Shown here: positions 6,890-14,116 of the stretch, one piece after another
Position numbering within the stretch: the stretch's first letter is position 1
How the letters are laid out: every line of letters starts with the position of its first letter
Assembly: GCA_934636865.1 (NCBI GenBank)
Contig: CAKUBI010000024.1
Coordinates: forward strand, 1 to 33,914
Direction: 5' to 3'
Source of the DNA: an uncultured Oscillospiraceae bacterium
GTDB taxonomy: Bacteria; Bacillota; Clostridia; Oscillospirales; Oscillospiraceae
Length of the DNA stretch: 33,914 nucleotides
The notes under the pieces: model-generated
Seen by the model: the letters and a program-made list of their open reading frames with translations, nothing else
Told to the model about the DNA's origin: nothing
Database searches by the model: none
Program-made: the position numbers and the translations under genes

Positions 6890-8254
6890 TTAAAACATCA
6901 GGTGCGCGATGGGGCAGACGATGACCAGGCTGATGATGGTGCGCTCGAGGAAGATGACGAACAGTTCCCACAGGTTGAGCGGGAGCTTGGAGCCGAGAAT
7001 CAGGCCGCCGACCTCAGAGAGGTACAGCACCTGCGTGACGGACACGACCGCGACGATGAACTTGGCCATCTCGCTGGTGGACTCCGCGATCAGGATGGCG
7101 GGGGTCAGCATGTCGGTGAAGCCGACGATCATCGTGGAGGCGACAGCCTCCGCCTCGGGCACCTGCAGCAGCTGGAGCAGCGGACGGAACGGGATGCCGA
7201 GCCATTCAAAGATCGGGGTGAAATTGGCGAGGATGAGCGCGATGGTACCGATGGCCATAACGGAGGGCAGAACGCCGAACCACATGCTGCACGCGTTCTT
7301 GAGACCGCTTGCGAAGAATTCGCCGACGCCCTTGTGCTCGGCAACGCGCTTCATGGCGAGGTCCATGCCGTACTGGACGTTGCTCTTGTAACCCTCGGGC
7401 AGGGTGTCGGACGCGGCCTTGCCGGAAACGAGGTACGTATTGGGCTTTTTGCGCAGGGGATAGAGATACGGGCACACGATGGCGCACACGATGCCGACAA
7501 AGCAGACGATCAGATAATAGATGCCGAACTTGTCGAGCATGCCGACCGTATCGAGCACCACGAGCGTAAACGTGATGGAAACGGCGGAAAACAGCGTTGC
7601 GATGATGCTCGCTTCCTTGGCGGAGTAGTAGCCGCCCTCATACTGGTTGCAGGTGAGCATGACGCCGAGCGTGCCGTCGCCGATCCAGGAGGTGATGCAG
7701 TCCACCGCCGCGCGGCCGGGGACCTTAAAGAGCGGGCGCATGACCTTGGTGAGCAGCGCGCCGACGAACTCCAGCAGACCGAAGTCGAGCAGCAGCGGCA
7801 GCAGCAGCGCCGCGATGACGAAGATGATAACGAGCGTGGTCATCAGGTCGTACAGGATGAAGCCGCCCTGACCGCCGCCGGTGATCATGCTGATAAAGCC
7901 CGTGCCCTCGGCGTCAACGCCCTTGTAGGTCAGCCACACGAAGATGGCCGCGATGACGCGGATGACGACCCAGACGGGCTTGCAGGCAAAGCATTCCTTC
8001 AGAATGTCGTTGTCCATGATGAACTTGGGCTTTGCAAGCGCGATGAGCGACATAATGGCCGAAACGGTCAGGATCAGGACGCACAGCAGCGGCAGAACGC
8101 CGCCGATGGCGCCGGCGATGATATCGGCGATGATCTTGACCACGACGGTCCAGTTGCCATCACCATTTTTGACGGGGATCATGAACAGGACGACGCCGAT
8201 GACAGACGGGATAATAAATAGAGCCTTCAGTTTGCCGGTGTTTTTGGTTTCCAT
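6890..8254 (-). CDS. YjiH-family membrane protein (nucleoside-recognition/Gate domain)
   Basis: A 454-residue polytopic membrane protein with about ten hydrophobic segments, starting METKNTGKLKALFIIPSVIG. The central part (DFGLLEFVGALLTKVMRPLF, then ITSWIGDGTLGVMLTCNQYE and YYSAKEASIIATLFSAVSIT) matches the Gate-domain pattern of YjiH and related proteins. The ATG at 8252-8254 has a strong AAGGAGGAG site; the upstream extension is not supported. The substrate is unknown for this family. A stand-alone position upstream of the MocR-type regulator and arcA suggests a role in moving arginine, ornithine or citrulline, because no ArcD-type antiporter is visible; this is inference. Confidence 0.8.
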   Translation of the reverse strand: METKNTGKLKALFIIPSVIGVVLFMIPVKNGDGNWTVVVKIIADIIAGAIGGVLPLLCVLILTVSAIMSLIALAKPKFIMDNDILKECFACKPVWVVIRVIAAIFVWLTYKGVDAEGTGFISMITGGGQGGFILYDLMTTLVIIFVIAALLLPLLLDFGLLEFVGALLTKVMRPLFKVPGRAAVDCITSWIGDGTLGVMLTCNQYEGGYYSAKEASIIATLFSAVSITFTLVVLDTVGMLDKFGIYYLIVCFVGIVCAIVCPYLYPLRKKPNTYLVSGKAASDTLPEGYKSNVQYGMDLAMKRVAEHKGVGEFFASGLKNACSMWFGVLPSVMAIGTIALILANFTPIFEWLGIPFRPLLQLLQVPEAEAVASTMIVGFTDMLTPAILIAESTSEMAKFIVAVVSVTQVLYLSEVGGLILGSKLPLNLWELFVIFLERTIISLVIVCPIAHLMF

Positions 8255-8337
8255 TCTCTCTCCTCCTTCATATTTGCGAGCGGCCCGGCAGCGGCCTCTC
8301 TCTAAACCGCCGTCCGTTTGATGCGCTCTTAACACAT

Positions 8338-8372
8338 ACTTTAATCATTTTCATCCATAACGCAAGTGCCAG
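8338..8372 (-). promoter_or_regulatory. Candidate yjiH promoter overlapping shared motif
   Basis: On the minus strand CTGGCACT (motif variant, 8365-8372) runs into TTGCGT (8360-8365), a 16-bp spacer and TAAAGT (8338-8343). A second possible -10, TATACA, lies at 8386-8391 without a good -35. The promoter call is tentative; the motif match is real. Confidence 0.35.
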
Positions 8373-8483
8373 CCGCGTCGCGGATTTGTATACCAGCAAT
8401 AAAATTCTCCATTTCGTCATCTTCTTTTTTGTAGAAATTTACTTTGTGTCGGATGTGCCGCCGGTCCGCCGCCCCGCCGCGCG

Positions 8484-8526
8484 GCCAAAGGCAAAGCGGC
8501 GGGCGCGCATTGCGCGCCCGCCGCTT
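8484..8526 (-). terminator. GC-rich hairpin after the 73-residue gene
   Basis: A nearly perfect 16-bp stem (AAGCGGCGGGCGCGCA with its complement, 8494-8526), followed on the minus strand by TTTGCCTTT. The broken T-tract makes it a moderate terminator. Confidence 0.6.
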
Positions 8527-8534
8527 CCTTCGCC

Positions 8535-8756
8535 CTATTGCAAGTTTTCAAGGTCCGACTTGCTCAGCTTCATTTCCCTCCACTGCTCCGGAAGGCCCGG
8601 CGCGATCATCGGAAAAAGGTTTTCCGTGTCCGACGTCGGCTGGATGTTGTAGGTGCCGTACTTGTTGACAAGGTCCGCGCAGTCGTCCGGCTGGCCGAAG
8701 CGCGCCTTGAGCATGGGCGTCATGTCGCGCGGAAGGCCGGGTTCTTTTCGCTGCAT
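8535..8756 (-). CDS. Small conserved-looking protein of unknown function
   Basis: A 73-residue, soluble, mixed-charge protein with no membrane segment or signal. I do not recognise it. It contains MTPMLKARFGQPDDCADLVN and ends in a helical LSKSDLENLQ; proline and glycine are frequent in the middle. The gene is credible because a textbook GGAGGTGA ribosome site lies seven bases before its ATG and a strong hairpin follows the stop. That ribosome site is part of the 3' arm of a hairpin that also looks like the terminator of the upstream gene, so expression may depend on read-through. Confidence 0.65.
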   Translation of the reverse strand: MQRKEPGLPRDMTPMLKARFGQPDDCADLVNKYGTYNIQPTSDTENLFPMIAPGLPEQWREMKLSKSDLENLQ

Positions 8757-8757
8757 G

Positions 8758-8791
8758 AAAAAATCACCTCCGGACGTAGTATGTCCGGAGG
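8758..8791 (-). terminator. Terminator hairpin overlapping the next gene's ribosome site
   Basis: On the minus strand CCTCCGGAC and GTCCGGAGG form a perfect 9-bp stem (8767-8791, seven-base loop), followed by TGATTTTTT. The 3' arm plus TGA is the GGAGGTGA ribosome site of the 73-residue gene. The same bases therefore could stop transcription or hide the ribosome site. Confidence 0.75.
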
Positions 8792-8805
8792 CGGCAAAAG
8801 TTTTC

Positions 8806-9741
8806 TCACGCGCGCAGCGACTTGGGATACACGCCCGCGTCGTGCAGCTTCTGCAGCTCGCGCTGCACCATTTCCTTATCCTCGTGGTAGGTCATGCCGA
8901 ACCAGCGCGCGTCCGAGCGCAGGACCGACACCTTGAGCTCATCGGAGCCGATGAGCTCGCCGATAAGGCTCGGCAGCAGGCACTCCTTTTTGAGTTCTCC
9001 CTCCGGCAGCGTGCGGAGGAAGGCCTTGAAGTACTCGTCCAGCTTTTCAAAAAGCCAGGGCGTAAAGCCCCAGAAGTTCATCGACACCGGCGTTTCCGGC
9101 GCGTAGACCGGGCCGTCGCCGTTTTCCTGAATGTCGCGGATCTGACCGTCCGCGCAGGGCTTTAAGTGGAACGTCTCCACCACGCGGTCGAGCATGCCCT
9201 GCTGCGTCACGTGGCACACGCCGCGCGTGACCGTGCCGTGCTCGCTGACGGTGTTGCACAGGCTGTAGCCGACCATCGTGCCCTCGCCGCTTTCCGCGAG
9301 CCTGCCGAGCTCCTCATAGATCGTCCTGAACGCGTCCACGCCGTAATAGTCGTCGGCGTTGATGACGACAAAGGGCTCCTTGACGCAGTCTTTCGCGCAC
9401 AGCAGCGCGTGCACCGTGCCGAACGGCTTCACGCGCTCGGACGGCACCCTGTAAAAGTCCGGCACACTTGAAAAGTCCTGATACGCGTAGCAGACCTCGA
9501 CTTTTTCGCCGTCCGCCGTCCTGCGCCCGGCAAGATAGCTCCCGACCATGCTCTCCATCAAGTCGCGCATGTCGGGCTTGATGATAAAGACCACCTTCGT
9601 AAAGCCCGCGCGCAGCGCATCGTAGATCGAGTATTCCATCAAAATCTCGCCGTTGGGGCCAATGCCGTCCACCTGCTTATTGCCGCCGTAGCGCGAGCCC
9701 ATGCCCGCCGCCATAATGACCAGAGCCGCTTTCATCTTCAT
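8806..9741 (-). CDS. Sugar-phosphate nucleotidyltransferase family protein
   Basis: A 311-residue protein of the NTP-transferase fold. The N-terminal nucleotide-binding motif is AAGMGSRYGGNKQVDGIGPN (about residues 12-31), a variant of the GxGxRxxPxTxxxPK signature. VVINADDYYG (about 110-120) is the metal-binding aspartate region. It resembles uncharacterised gut-bacterial nucleotidyltransferases related to UTP-glucose-1-phosphate uridylyltransferases; the sugar is not known. The ATG at 9739-9741 is chosen because an AGGAG site lies five bases upstream; the ATG two codons later is an alternative. It is transcribed from its own promoter, back to back with the AEC transporter. Confidence 0.85.
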   Translation of the reverse strand: MKMKAALVIMAAGMGSRYGGNKQVDGIGPNGEILMEYSIYDALRAGFTKVVFIIKPDMRDLMESMVGSYLAGRRTADGEKVEVCYAYQDFSSVPDFYRVPSERVKPFGTVHALLCAKDCVKEPFVVINADDYYGVDAFRTIYEELGRLAESGEGTMVGYSLCNTVSEHGTVTRGVCHVTQQGMLDRVVETFHLKPCADGQIRDIQENGDGPVYAPETPVSMNFWGFTPWLFEKLDEYFKAFLRTLPEGELKKECLLPSLIGELIGSDELKVSVLRSDARWFGMTYHEDKEMVQRELQKLHDAGVYPKSLRA

Positions 9742-9776
9742 AAAAACTCCTCTCAAATAGCTTTTTTTCTCCGCCC

Positions 9777-9805
9777 ATCATAGCGTATCTTCCGCGCCAT
9801 TGCAA
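9777..9805 (-). promoter_or_regulatory. Promoter of the nucleotidyltransferase gene
   Basis: On the minus strand TTGCAA (9800-9805), a 17-bp spacer and TATGAT (9777-9782). Confidence 0.65.
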
Positions 9806-9822
9806 CCACCAGTTTGCCGCTC

Positions 9823-9850
9823 TTGTCTTTTGCCGCAAAGCTGGTATACT
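9823..9850 (+). promoter_or_regulatory. Promoter of the AEC transporter gene
   Basis: TTGTCT (9823-9828), a 16-bp spacer and TATACT (9845-9850), divergent from the nucleotidyltransferase promoter 18 bp away. Confidence 0.6.
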
Positions 9851-9882
9851 GGGGATACTTTCACTGTGAGGTGTGTGTTTCC

Positions 9883-10815
9883 ATGGAATCGTTTCTCCAC
9901 GCCGTCGCATCCGTCACGCTCATCCTGCTTCTGACGGCGACGGGCTATTTCTGCGCGGTCAGGGGCTGGATGAGCCCGCAGGCCAAGGCCTTTATCAGCA
10001 AGTTCACCATGTCCGTCGCCATCCCCTGCATGTGCATCTACGGGCTGACGAACAACTTAACGCGCGAGCTGCTCATGGGCTCGGTGGGCTTTCTTCTCGT
10101 GCCGTTTCTCTCCACTGTCGCGGGCTTTCTGCTCTCGCTGCTTGCGGGCAGGCTCTTGAAGCTCCCGCGAAGCAGGCTCGGCGTTTTCATGATGATGTGC
10201 TCGGTGTCGAACGCGATTTTCATCGGCCTTCCGATGTGCACGGAGCTGTTCGGCGAGGCGTGCACGCCCTATGTCATGCTCTACTACCTTGTCAACACGA
10301 GCTTTGTGCAGCTCGTGGGTCTTTCGCTCGTGCGCTGGTCGGGCGAGAGCGGCGGCTTTGACAGGCGGATGATCAAAAAGTTTTTCACAACGCCCGCCGT
10401 CATCGGCGTTCTTCTGAGCTTTGTGCTCGTGCTCGCAAATGTGAAGCTGCCGTCGCTCGTGATGAGCTACTGCAAATATATGAACAACCTCGTCACACCG
10501 CTGGCGCTGCTGCTCACGGGCTATATCATCCATGAGATCGGGCTCAAGAATTTAAGGCTTGACCGCGGCCTGACGCTCGTGATGGTCTTTCGCTTCCTGC
10601 TCGTGCCGGGGCTGTCACTCGCGCTGTGCGCGCTGCTTGGCGTGACGGGCCTTGGCCGCAGCACGCTCATCGTGGAAACGGCCATGCCGGTCGTGACGCA
10701 GACGGTCGTAGCCGCCGCGGACTACGGCGCGGACGAGCAGTTTGCCGCGCAGGGCGCGGCGCTCTCCACGCTCGCGTGCTTCATTGTTATTCCGGTTTTG
10801 ATGCTGATTTTGTAA
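9883..10815 (+). CDS. AEC family (auxin efflux carrier-like) transporter
   Basis: A 310-residue membrane protein with about ten predicted helices in two five-helix halves, the AEC pattern. The first half contains LTATGYFCAVRGWMSPQAKA then MSVAIPCMCIYGL, the conserved discontinuous helix region; the second half has NNLVTPLALLLTGYIIHEIG, the matching signature. Bacterial members export or import small organic acids such as malate or malonate; the substrate cannot be told here. The ATG at 9883 has a GAGGTG site eight bases upstream and begins the first helix; a GTG at 9871 is possible. It is a single-gene unit ending in a strong terminator. Confidence 0.88.
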   Translation: MESFLHAVASVTLILLLTATGYFCAVRGWMSPQAKAFISKFTMSVAIPCMCIYGLTNNLTRELLMGSVGFLLVPFLSTVAGFLLSLLAGRLLKLPRSRLGVFMMMCSVSNAIFIGLPMCTELFGEACTPYVMLYYLVNTSFVQLVGLSLVRWSGESGGFDRRMIKKFFTTPAVIGVLLSFVLVLANVKLPSLVMSYCKYMNNLVTPLALLLTGYIIHEIGLKNLRLDRGLTLVMVFRFLLVPGLSLALCALLGVTGLGRSTLIVETAMPVVTQTVVAAADYGADEQFAAQGAALSTLACFIVIPVLMLIL

Positions 10816-10825
10816 GATGCCAAGC

Positions 10826-10861
10826 AAAAAAGCGCCCGCACGCAGGTGCGGGCGCTTTTTT
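10826..10861. terminator. Bidirectional terminator between AEC and spermidine-synthase-like genes
   Basis: A perfect 10-bp stem GCGCCCGCAC/GTGCGGGCGC with a GCAG loop, flanked by six A and six T. It serves the convergent genes ending at 10815 (plus) and 10876 (minus). Confidence 0.95.
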
Positions 10862-10875
10862 CATCAGCTGCGTTC

Positions 10876-12477
10876 TCAATTGCCGATCAGGGCGGAGAGG
10901 CCGCCGGTTTTCAGCTCGTCCTTGTAGTAGTTGAGCTCGTCGCCGATCAGCTCGTCGAGCACCTTCATGCCCAGCACCTCGACGGGTGCCTTGTCGTCCG
11001 TCAGGATGCAGCTTCCGCCCTCGTAGGGCGTGAGCTTGGACACAACGGTGCGCATCATATCGGCATAATCGCTGTCGGCCAGGCCCTCGATGCTGCGCGC
11101 GAACGTCTCCTCCCAGTTATCTGCATCGGTGCAGAATACCTCGGTATTCGTGTTGCCCTTCACGGGAGCGGTGACGGTGTGCTTGAAGACGCTCGCCATC
11201 GTGTCGCAGAGGTACTCGTTGATCGAACCGTTCTCCGCCGACGTCATGTTGAGGTTCACGACCATCACGCCGTTCGGCTTGAGATGCGCTCTCACCTGCT
11301 CGAAAAACTCGACGCTCGAGAGCTGGAACGGGATCGTGATATCCTGATAGGCGTCCACCATGATGACGTCGAACTTCTCCTCGCTTGCCGTGAGGTACGC
11401 GCGCCCGTCCTCGACTGCGACGCTTACGCTGTCCGGAAGTCCGAAGTACTCCGCCGCGATGTCGGCGATCTTTTTGTCGATCTCCGCGCCCTGCACGTCC
11501 GCGCCGGGGAAATAGCGCGTGCAGTAGCTTGCATACGTCCCCGAGCCCATGCCGAGGATCATGACGCTGCGGCTTTCATTGTCCGTGCCGTCCATGCCCG
11601 CCATGCAGGGCGCGGCGAGGGCGTAGTCATAGTACATGCCCGTCAGCGCATCGCCCTTGACCTGCACACTCTGCACGCCGAAAAGAACGTTGGTCGAAAG
11701 CGTCGTGCGCCTTGCGTCATCCTGCACCTGCAAATAGTTGTAGATGGACTCATCCTCGAGCGTGAGACCGCTCTCCCAAAAGGCAAAGCTGTAGCCCGGC
11801 AGCGCGAAGCACAGCCCGAGGATCAGCAGCACCGAGACGATGCCCGGCACGCTCTTTTTCCGCTCGAACGCGAAGTACGCGATGCCGATGGCCGCGAGCA
11901 CGCCGGAGAAGATGAGAAACGTCGCCGCCGTGCCGACGGCGGGGATGGTCACGAACGTCGGCACGAACGTGCCGATGATGCTGCCGATGGTGTTGAGCGC
12001 ATTGAGCCGTCCCACGGTCTTGCCCGTATCATCGAGATTATCGACCGTAAAGCGCGTGAGCGACGGCGTGACGGTGCCGAGCAGCACGCAGGGGAAGGCG
12101 AAGATCACAAGGCAGGCCGCGAGCGCCGCCCAGACAAGGAAGTTTTTCGTCACAAAAAGCGCCAGCAGCAGCGAAATGCCCGCGATGAGATACCGCCCCA
12201 CGAACGGGATGAGCGCGATCCAGGCAGCCGCGATGATGAGCCTGCGGTAGAGCTTATCGGGCGTGGCACTCTTGTCGGCGAGCTTGCCGCCCCAGACGTT
12301 GCCGATCGCCATGGCGATCATGATGACACCGATGATAACGGTCCACACGATCTGCGACGAGCTGAAATACGGGGCCATGAGCCTGCTTGCGCCCAGCTCC
12401 ACCGCCATAACGGACATACCGGCAAAAAATTCGGTCAGGTATAAAAAATACTTGCTGCGGATGAGTTTATTTTCCAT
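10876..12477 (-). CDS. Membrane-fused spermidine-synthase-like protein
   Basis: A 533-residue protein in two parts. Residues 1-230 are a membrane domain of about six to seven helices with MFS-like loops (IGNVWGGKLADKSATPDKLY). Residues 240-533 are a spermidine-synthase-type methyltransferase fold: ILGMGSGTYA (308-317, the nucleotide loop), AEID (331-334), EDGRAYL (356-362), DVIMVDAY (370-377) and the late LTDDKAPVE. In true spermidine synthases the aspartate of DAY deprotonates putrescine. The fusion is common in bacteria; whether it makes polyamines is unproven. The start has an AGGGAGGT site six bases upstream. Polyamine production would link with the ornithine-producing arc genes, but they are far apart. 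Confidence 0.87.
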   Translation of the reverse strand: MENKLIRSKYFLYLTEFFAGMSVMAVELGASRLMAPYFSSSQIVWTVIIGVIMIAMAIGNVWGGKLADKSATPDKLYRRLIIAAAWIALIPFVGRYLIAGISLLLALFVTKNFLVWAALAACLVIFAFPCVLLGTVTPSLTRFTVDNLDDTGKTVGRLNALNTIGSIIGTFVPTFVTIPAVGTAATFLIFSGVLAAIGIAYFAFERKKSVPGIVSVLLILGLCFALPGYSFAFWESGLTLEDESIYNYLQVQDDARRTTLSTNVLFGVQSVQVKGDALTGMYYDYALAAPCMAGMDGTDNESRSVMILGMGSGTYASYCTRYFPGADVQGAEIDKKIADIAAEYFGLPDSVSVAVEDGRAYLTASEEKFDVIMVDAYQDITIPFQLSSVEFFEQVRAHLKPNGVMVVNLNMTSAENGSINEYLCDTMASVFKHTVTAPVKGNTNTEVFCTDADNWEETFARSIEGLADSDYADMMRTVVSKLTPYEGGSCILTDDKAPVEVLGMKVLDELIGDELNYYKDELKTGGLSALIGN

Positions 12478-12528
12478 GCAGGACCTCCCTGTCGGTCGAT
12501 TTCCGCCGCTTCACACGGCGGCAAAATG

Positions 12529-12557
12529 ATTATAGCATGTCTTTTCCCCTCTGCACA
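12529..12557 (-). promoter_or_regulatory. Extended -10 promoter of spermidine-synthase-like gene
   Basis: On the minus strand TGCTATAAT holds a perfect -10 (12529-12534) with an extended TGn. The -35, TGTGCA (12552-12557), is weak at 17 bp. The leader then forms a CCGCCG/CGGCGG hairpin (12502-12521). Confidence 0.6.
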
Positions 12558-12587
12558 GGATTTTCTTTCGCCGCGCGGCGCAAGATG

Positions 12588-12617
12588 GGCATATCGTCCC
12601 CGCGCGCGCATATAGAT
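12588..12617 (+). promoter_or_regulatory. Candidate sigma-E promoter of spoIIID
   Basis: GGCATAT (12588-12594), 14 bp, then CATATAGAT (12609-12617) approximates the sporulation sigma-E pattern (ATATT, about 13 bp, CATACAAT). spoIIID is a sigma-E target in Bacillus and Clostridia. No sigma-A promoter fits better here. Confidence 0.4.
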
Positions 12618-12645
12618 GGAGCAACATGAATCGGGAGTGTGCTTC

Positions 12646-12894
12646 ATGAAGGGAAATATGGAAGAGCGAGCCCGCACGCTGGCGGCCTACATCATCGAAA
12701 ACCGCGCCACCGTGCGCGCGGCGGCGAAAAAATACGGCGTGAGCAAATCCACCGTGCACAAGGATCTGCAGGACCGCCTGCCCCAGTTCGACCGCTGCCT
12801 TTATTTGCAGGTCAAGGAGGTCCTTGAGGAGAACAAGGCCCAGCGGCACCTGCGCGGCGGCATGGCCACAAGGAAAAAATATAAGGGGTTTTAA
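12646..12894 (+). CDS. spoIIID: Sporulation transcription regulator SpoIIID
   Basis: An 82-residue DNA-binding protein. The helix-turn-helix VRAAAKKYGVSKSTVHKDLQ is almost identical to the SpoIIID signature, and the C-terminal basic part QRHLRGGMATRKKYKGF matches the conserved HLRGGxATxxKY tail that also contacts DNA. Length is close to Bacillus SpoIIID (93). The ATG at 12646 has a GGGAG site eight bases before it; a start at 12616 or 12658 is less likely. In the mother cell SpoIIID tunes the sigma-E regulon. Its presence means the organism very likely forms endospores. Confidence 0.94.
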   Translation: MKGNMEERARTLAAYIIENRATVRAAAKKYGVSKSTVHKDLQDRLPQFDRCLYLQVKEVLEENKAQRHLRGGMATRKKYKGF

Positions 12895-12957
12895 GAAACT
12901 TTTTCCGCCCGTTTCCGTCTAAGATACAGATACCGCGCGCGGCGGCGAAAATTTCTC

Positions 12958-12986
12958 TTGCATCCGCCCGCCGCGCAGAGTACAAT
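12958..12986 (+). promoter_or_regulatory. Promoter of the LCP-SLH operon
   Basis: TTGCAT (12958-12963), a 17-bp spacer and TACAAT (12981-12986), 43 bp before the LCP start codon. Confidence 0.65.
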
Positions 12987-13028
12987 ACCGTTATTGTAAA
13001 CCAGAAGAAAACAGATCGGAGCAATGAG

Positions 13029-14078
13029 ATGAGAGAACAGGACTATTACGGGCGCGGCTATGACTACGAGGACGAGCCGCGCCGCCGGCCGAAGAAGAAA
13101 AAGCGCAAAAACCGCGGCGAGCGCGCAGCGGTCACGCTGCTGTCGCTTCTTTTTCTGGTCGTCGCCGCGCTGGCGGTGGTCAAGTACGTCGTGCGCGCGC
13201 CCGAGCCCACGGCGGATGACCCGCAGGACGCGCAGACCGAGCAGAACACGGACGACGGCGACGCGATCGAGACCGTGTCGAACGGCAAGGCGCGCAAAAA
13301 ATACTGCTACACCATCCTGCTCTCCGGCATCGACAACGACGCCGGCGGCAGCGACACGAACATGCTCGTGCGCTTTGACGCGGAAAACGACAAAATCGAC
13401 GTCGTCAGCCTTCCGCGCGATTCGCTGATGAGCAACGGCCACAAGCTCAACTACGCCTACAACAACGGCGGCACCGAGCAGCTGCGCAGCGAGATTGAGG
13501 ACCTGCTGGGCATCCCGGTGGATTTCTATGTCTCCGTGAATCTGAAGGGCTTTATCGAGCTTGTCGATCAGATCGGCGGCGTTGACTTCGAGGTGCCCGA
13601 GGACATGAATTATGACGACCCCTATCAGGACCTGCACATCCATTTCAAGGCCGGTCTCCAGCACCTTGACGGCCAGCAGGCCATGGAGGTCGTGCGCTTC
13701 CGCCACAACAACGACAACTCGGGCTACGGCGGGCGGCAGGACATCGGCCGCATCGAAACGCAGCAGGCGTTTTTAAAGACCGTGGCGCAGAAGCTCCTGA
13801 AGGTCGAAAACGTGCCCGCGATGGCCGAGACCTTCTTAAAGTACGTCAAGACCGACTTAACGCTCGGCAACCTCGTGTGGCTGGGCAACGAGGCGCTCTC
13901 GATGGGCGGCATGAGCGCCGTCACCTTCGCCACCCTCCCCGGCGACGGCACAGGCTGGTACAAGGGCGCGTCCGTCTACGCGCTCGACCCCGAGCAGGTG
14001 CTCGAGATGACCAACGCCATGCTCAACCCCTACGCCGCCGACATCACCGCGGACGAGCAGAACATCATCGTCCCGTAA
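13029..14078 (+). CDS. LytR-CpsA-Psr (LCP) family protein
   Basis: A 349-residue membrane-anchored protein: a short cytoplasmic basic tail (RRRPKKKKRKNRGER), one helix at about 32-52, a low-complexity acidic linker, and an extracytoplasmic LCP domain from about 95. Domain signatures: ILLSGIDNDAGGSDTNMLVR (the G-x-D...R-x-D-T type entry motif), VVSLPRDS, VDQIGGVDFEVPEDMNY and VVRFRHNN...GRQDIGRIETQQ. LCP proteins transfer teichoic acids or other undecaprenyl-linked glycopolymers to peptidoglycan. The start has a GGAG site seven bases upstream. The SLH-transglutaminase gene follows after 38 bp, so the two are likely co-transcribed in cell-envelope work. Confidence 0.92.
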   Translation: MREQDYYGRGYDYEDEPRRRPKKKKRKNRGERAAVTLLSLLFLVVAALAVVKYVVRAPEPTADDPQDAQTEQNTDDGDAIETVSNGKARKKYCYTILLSGIDNDAGGSDTNMLVRFDAENDKIDVVSLPRDSLMSNGHKLNYAYNNGGTEQLRSEIEDLLGIPVDFYVSVNLKGFIELVDQIGGVDFEVPEDMNYDDPYQDLHIHFKAGLQHLDGQQAMEVVRFRHNNDNSGYGGRQDIGRIETQQAFLKTVAQKLLKVENVPAMAETFLKYVKTDLTLGNLVWLGNEALSMGGMSAVTFATLPGDGTGWYKGASVYALDPEQVLEMTNAMLNPYAADITADEQNIIVP

Positions 14079-14116
14079 GCGCCGCCCCAAAACGCAAGAA
14101 AGAGAGTAAAACCGCC

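Noticed and set aside
10846..12444. 532-codon plus-strand frame opposite the spermidine-synthase-like gene
   Set aside because: Antisense shadow; it begins inside a terminator and has His/Asp/Arg-rich composition.
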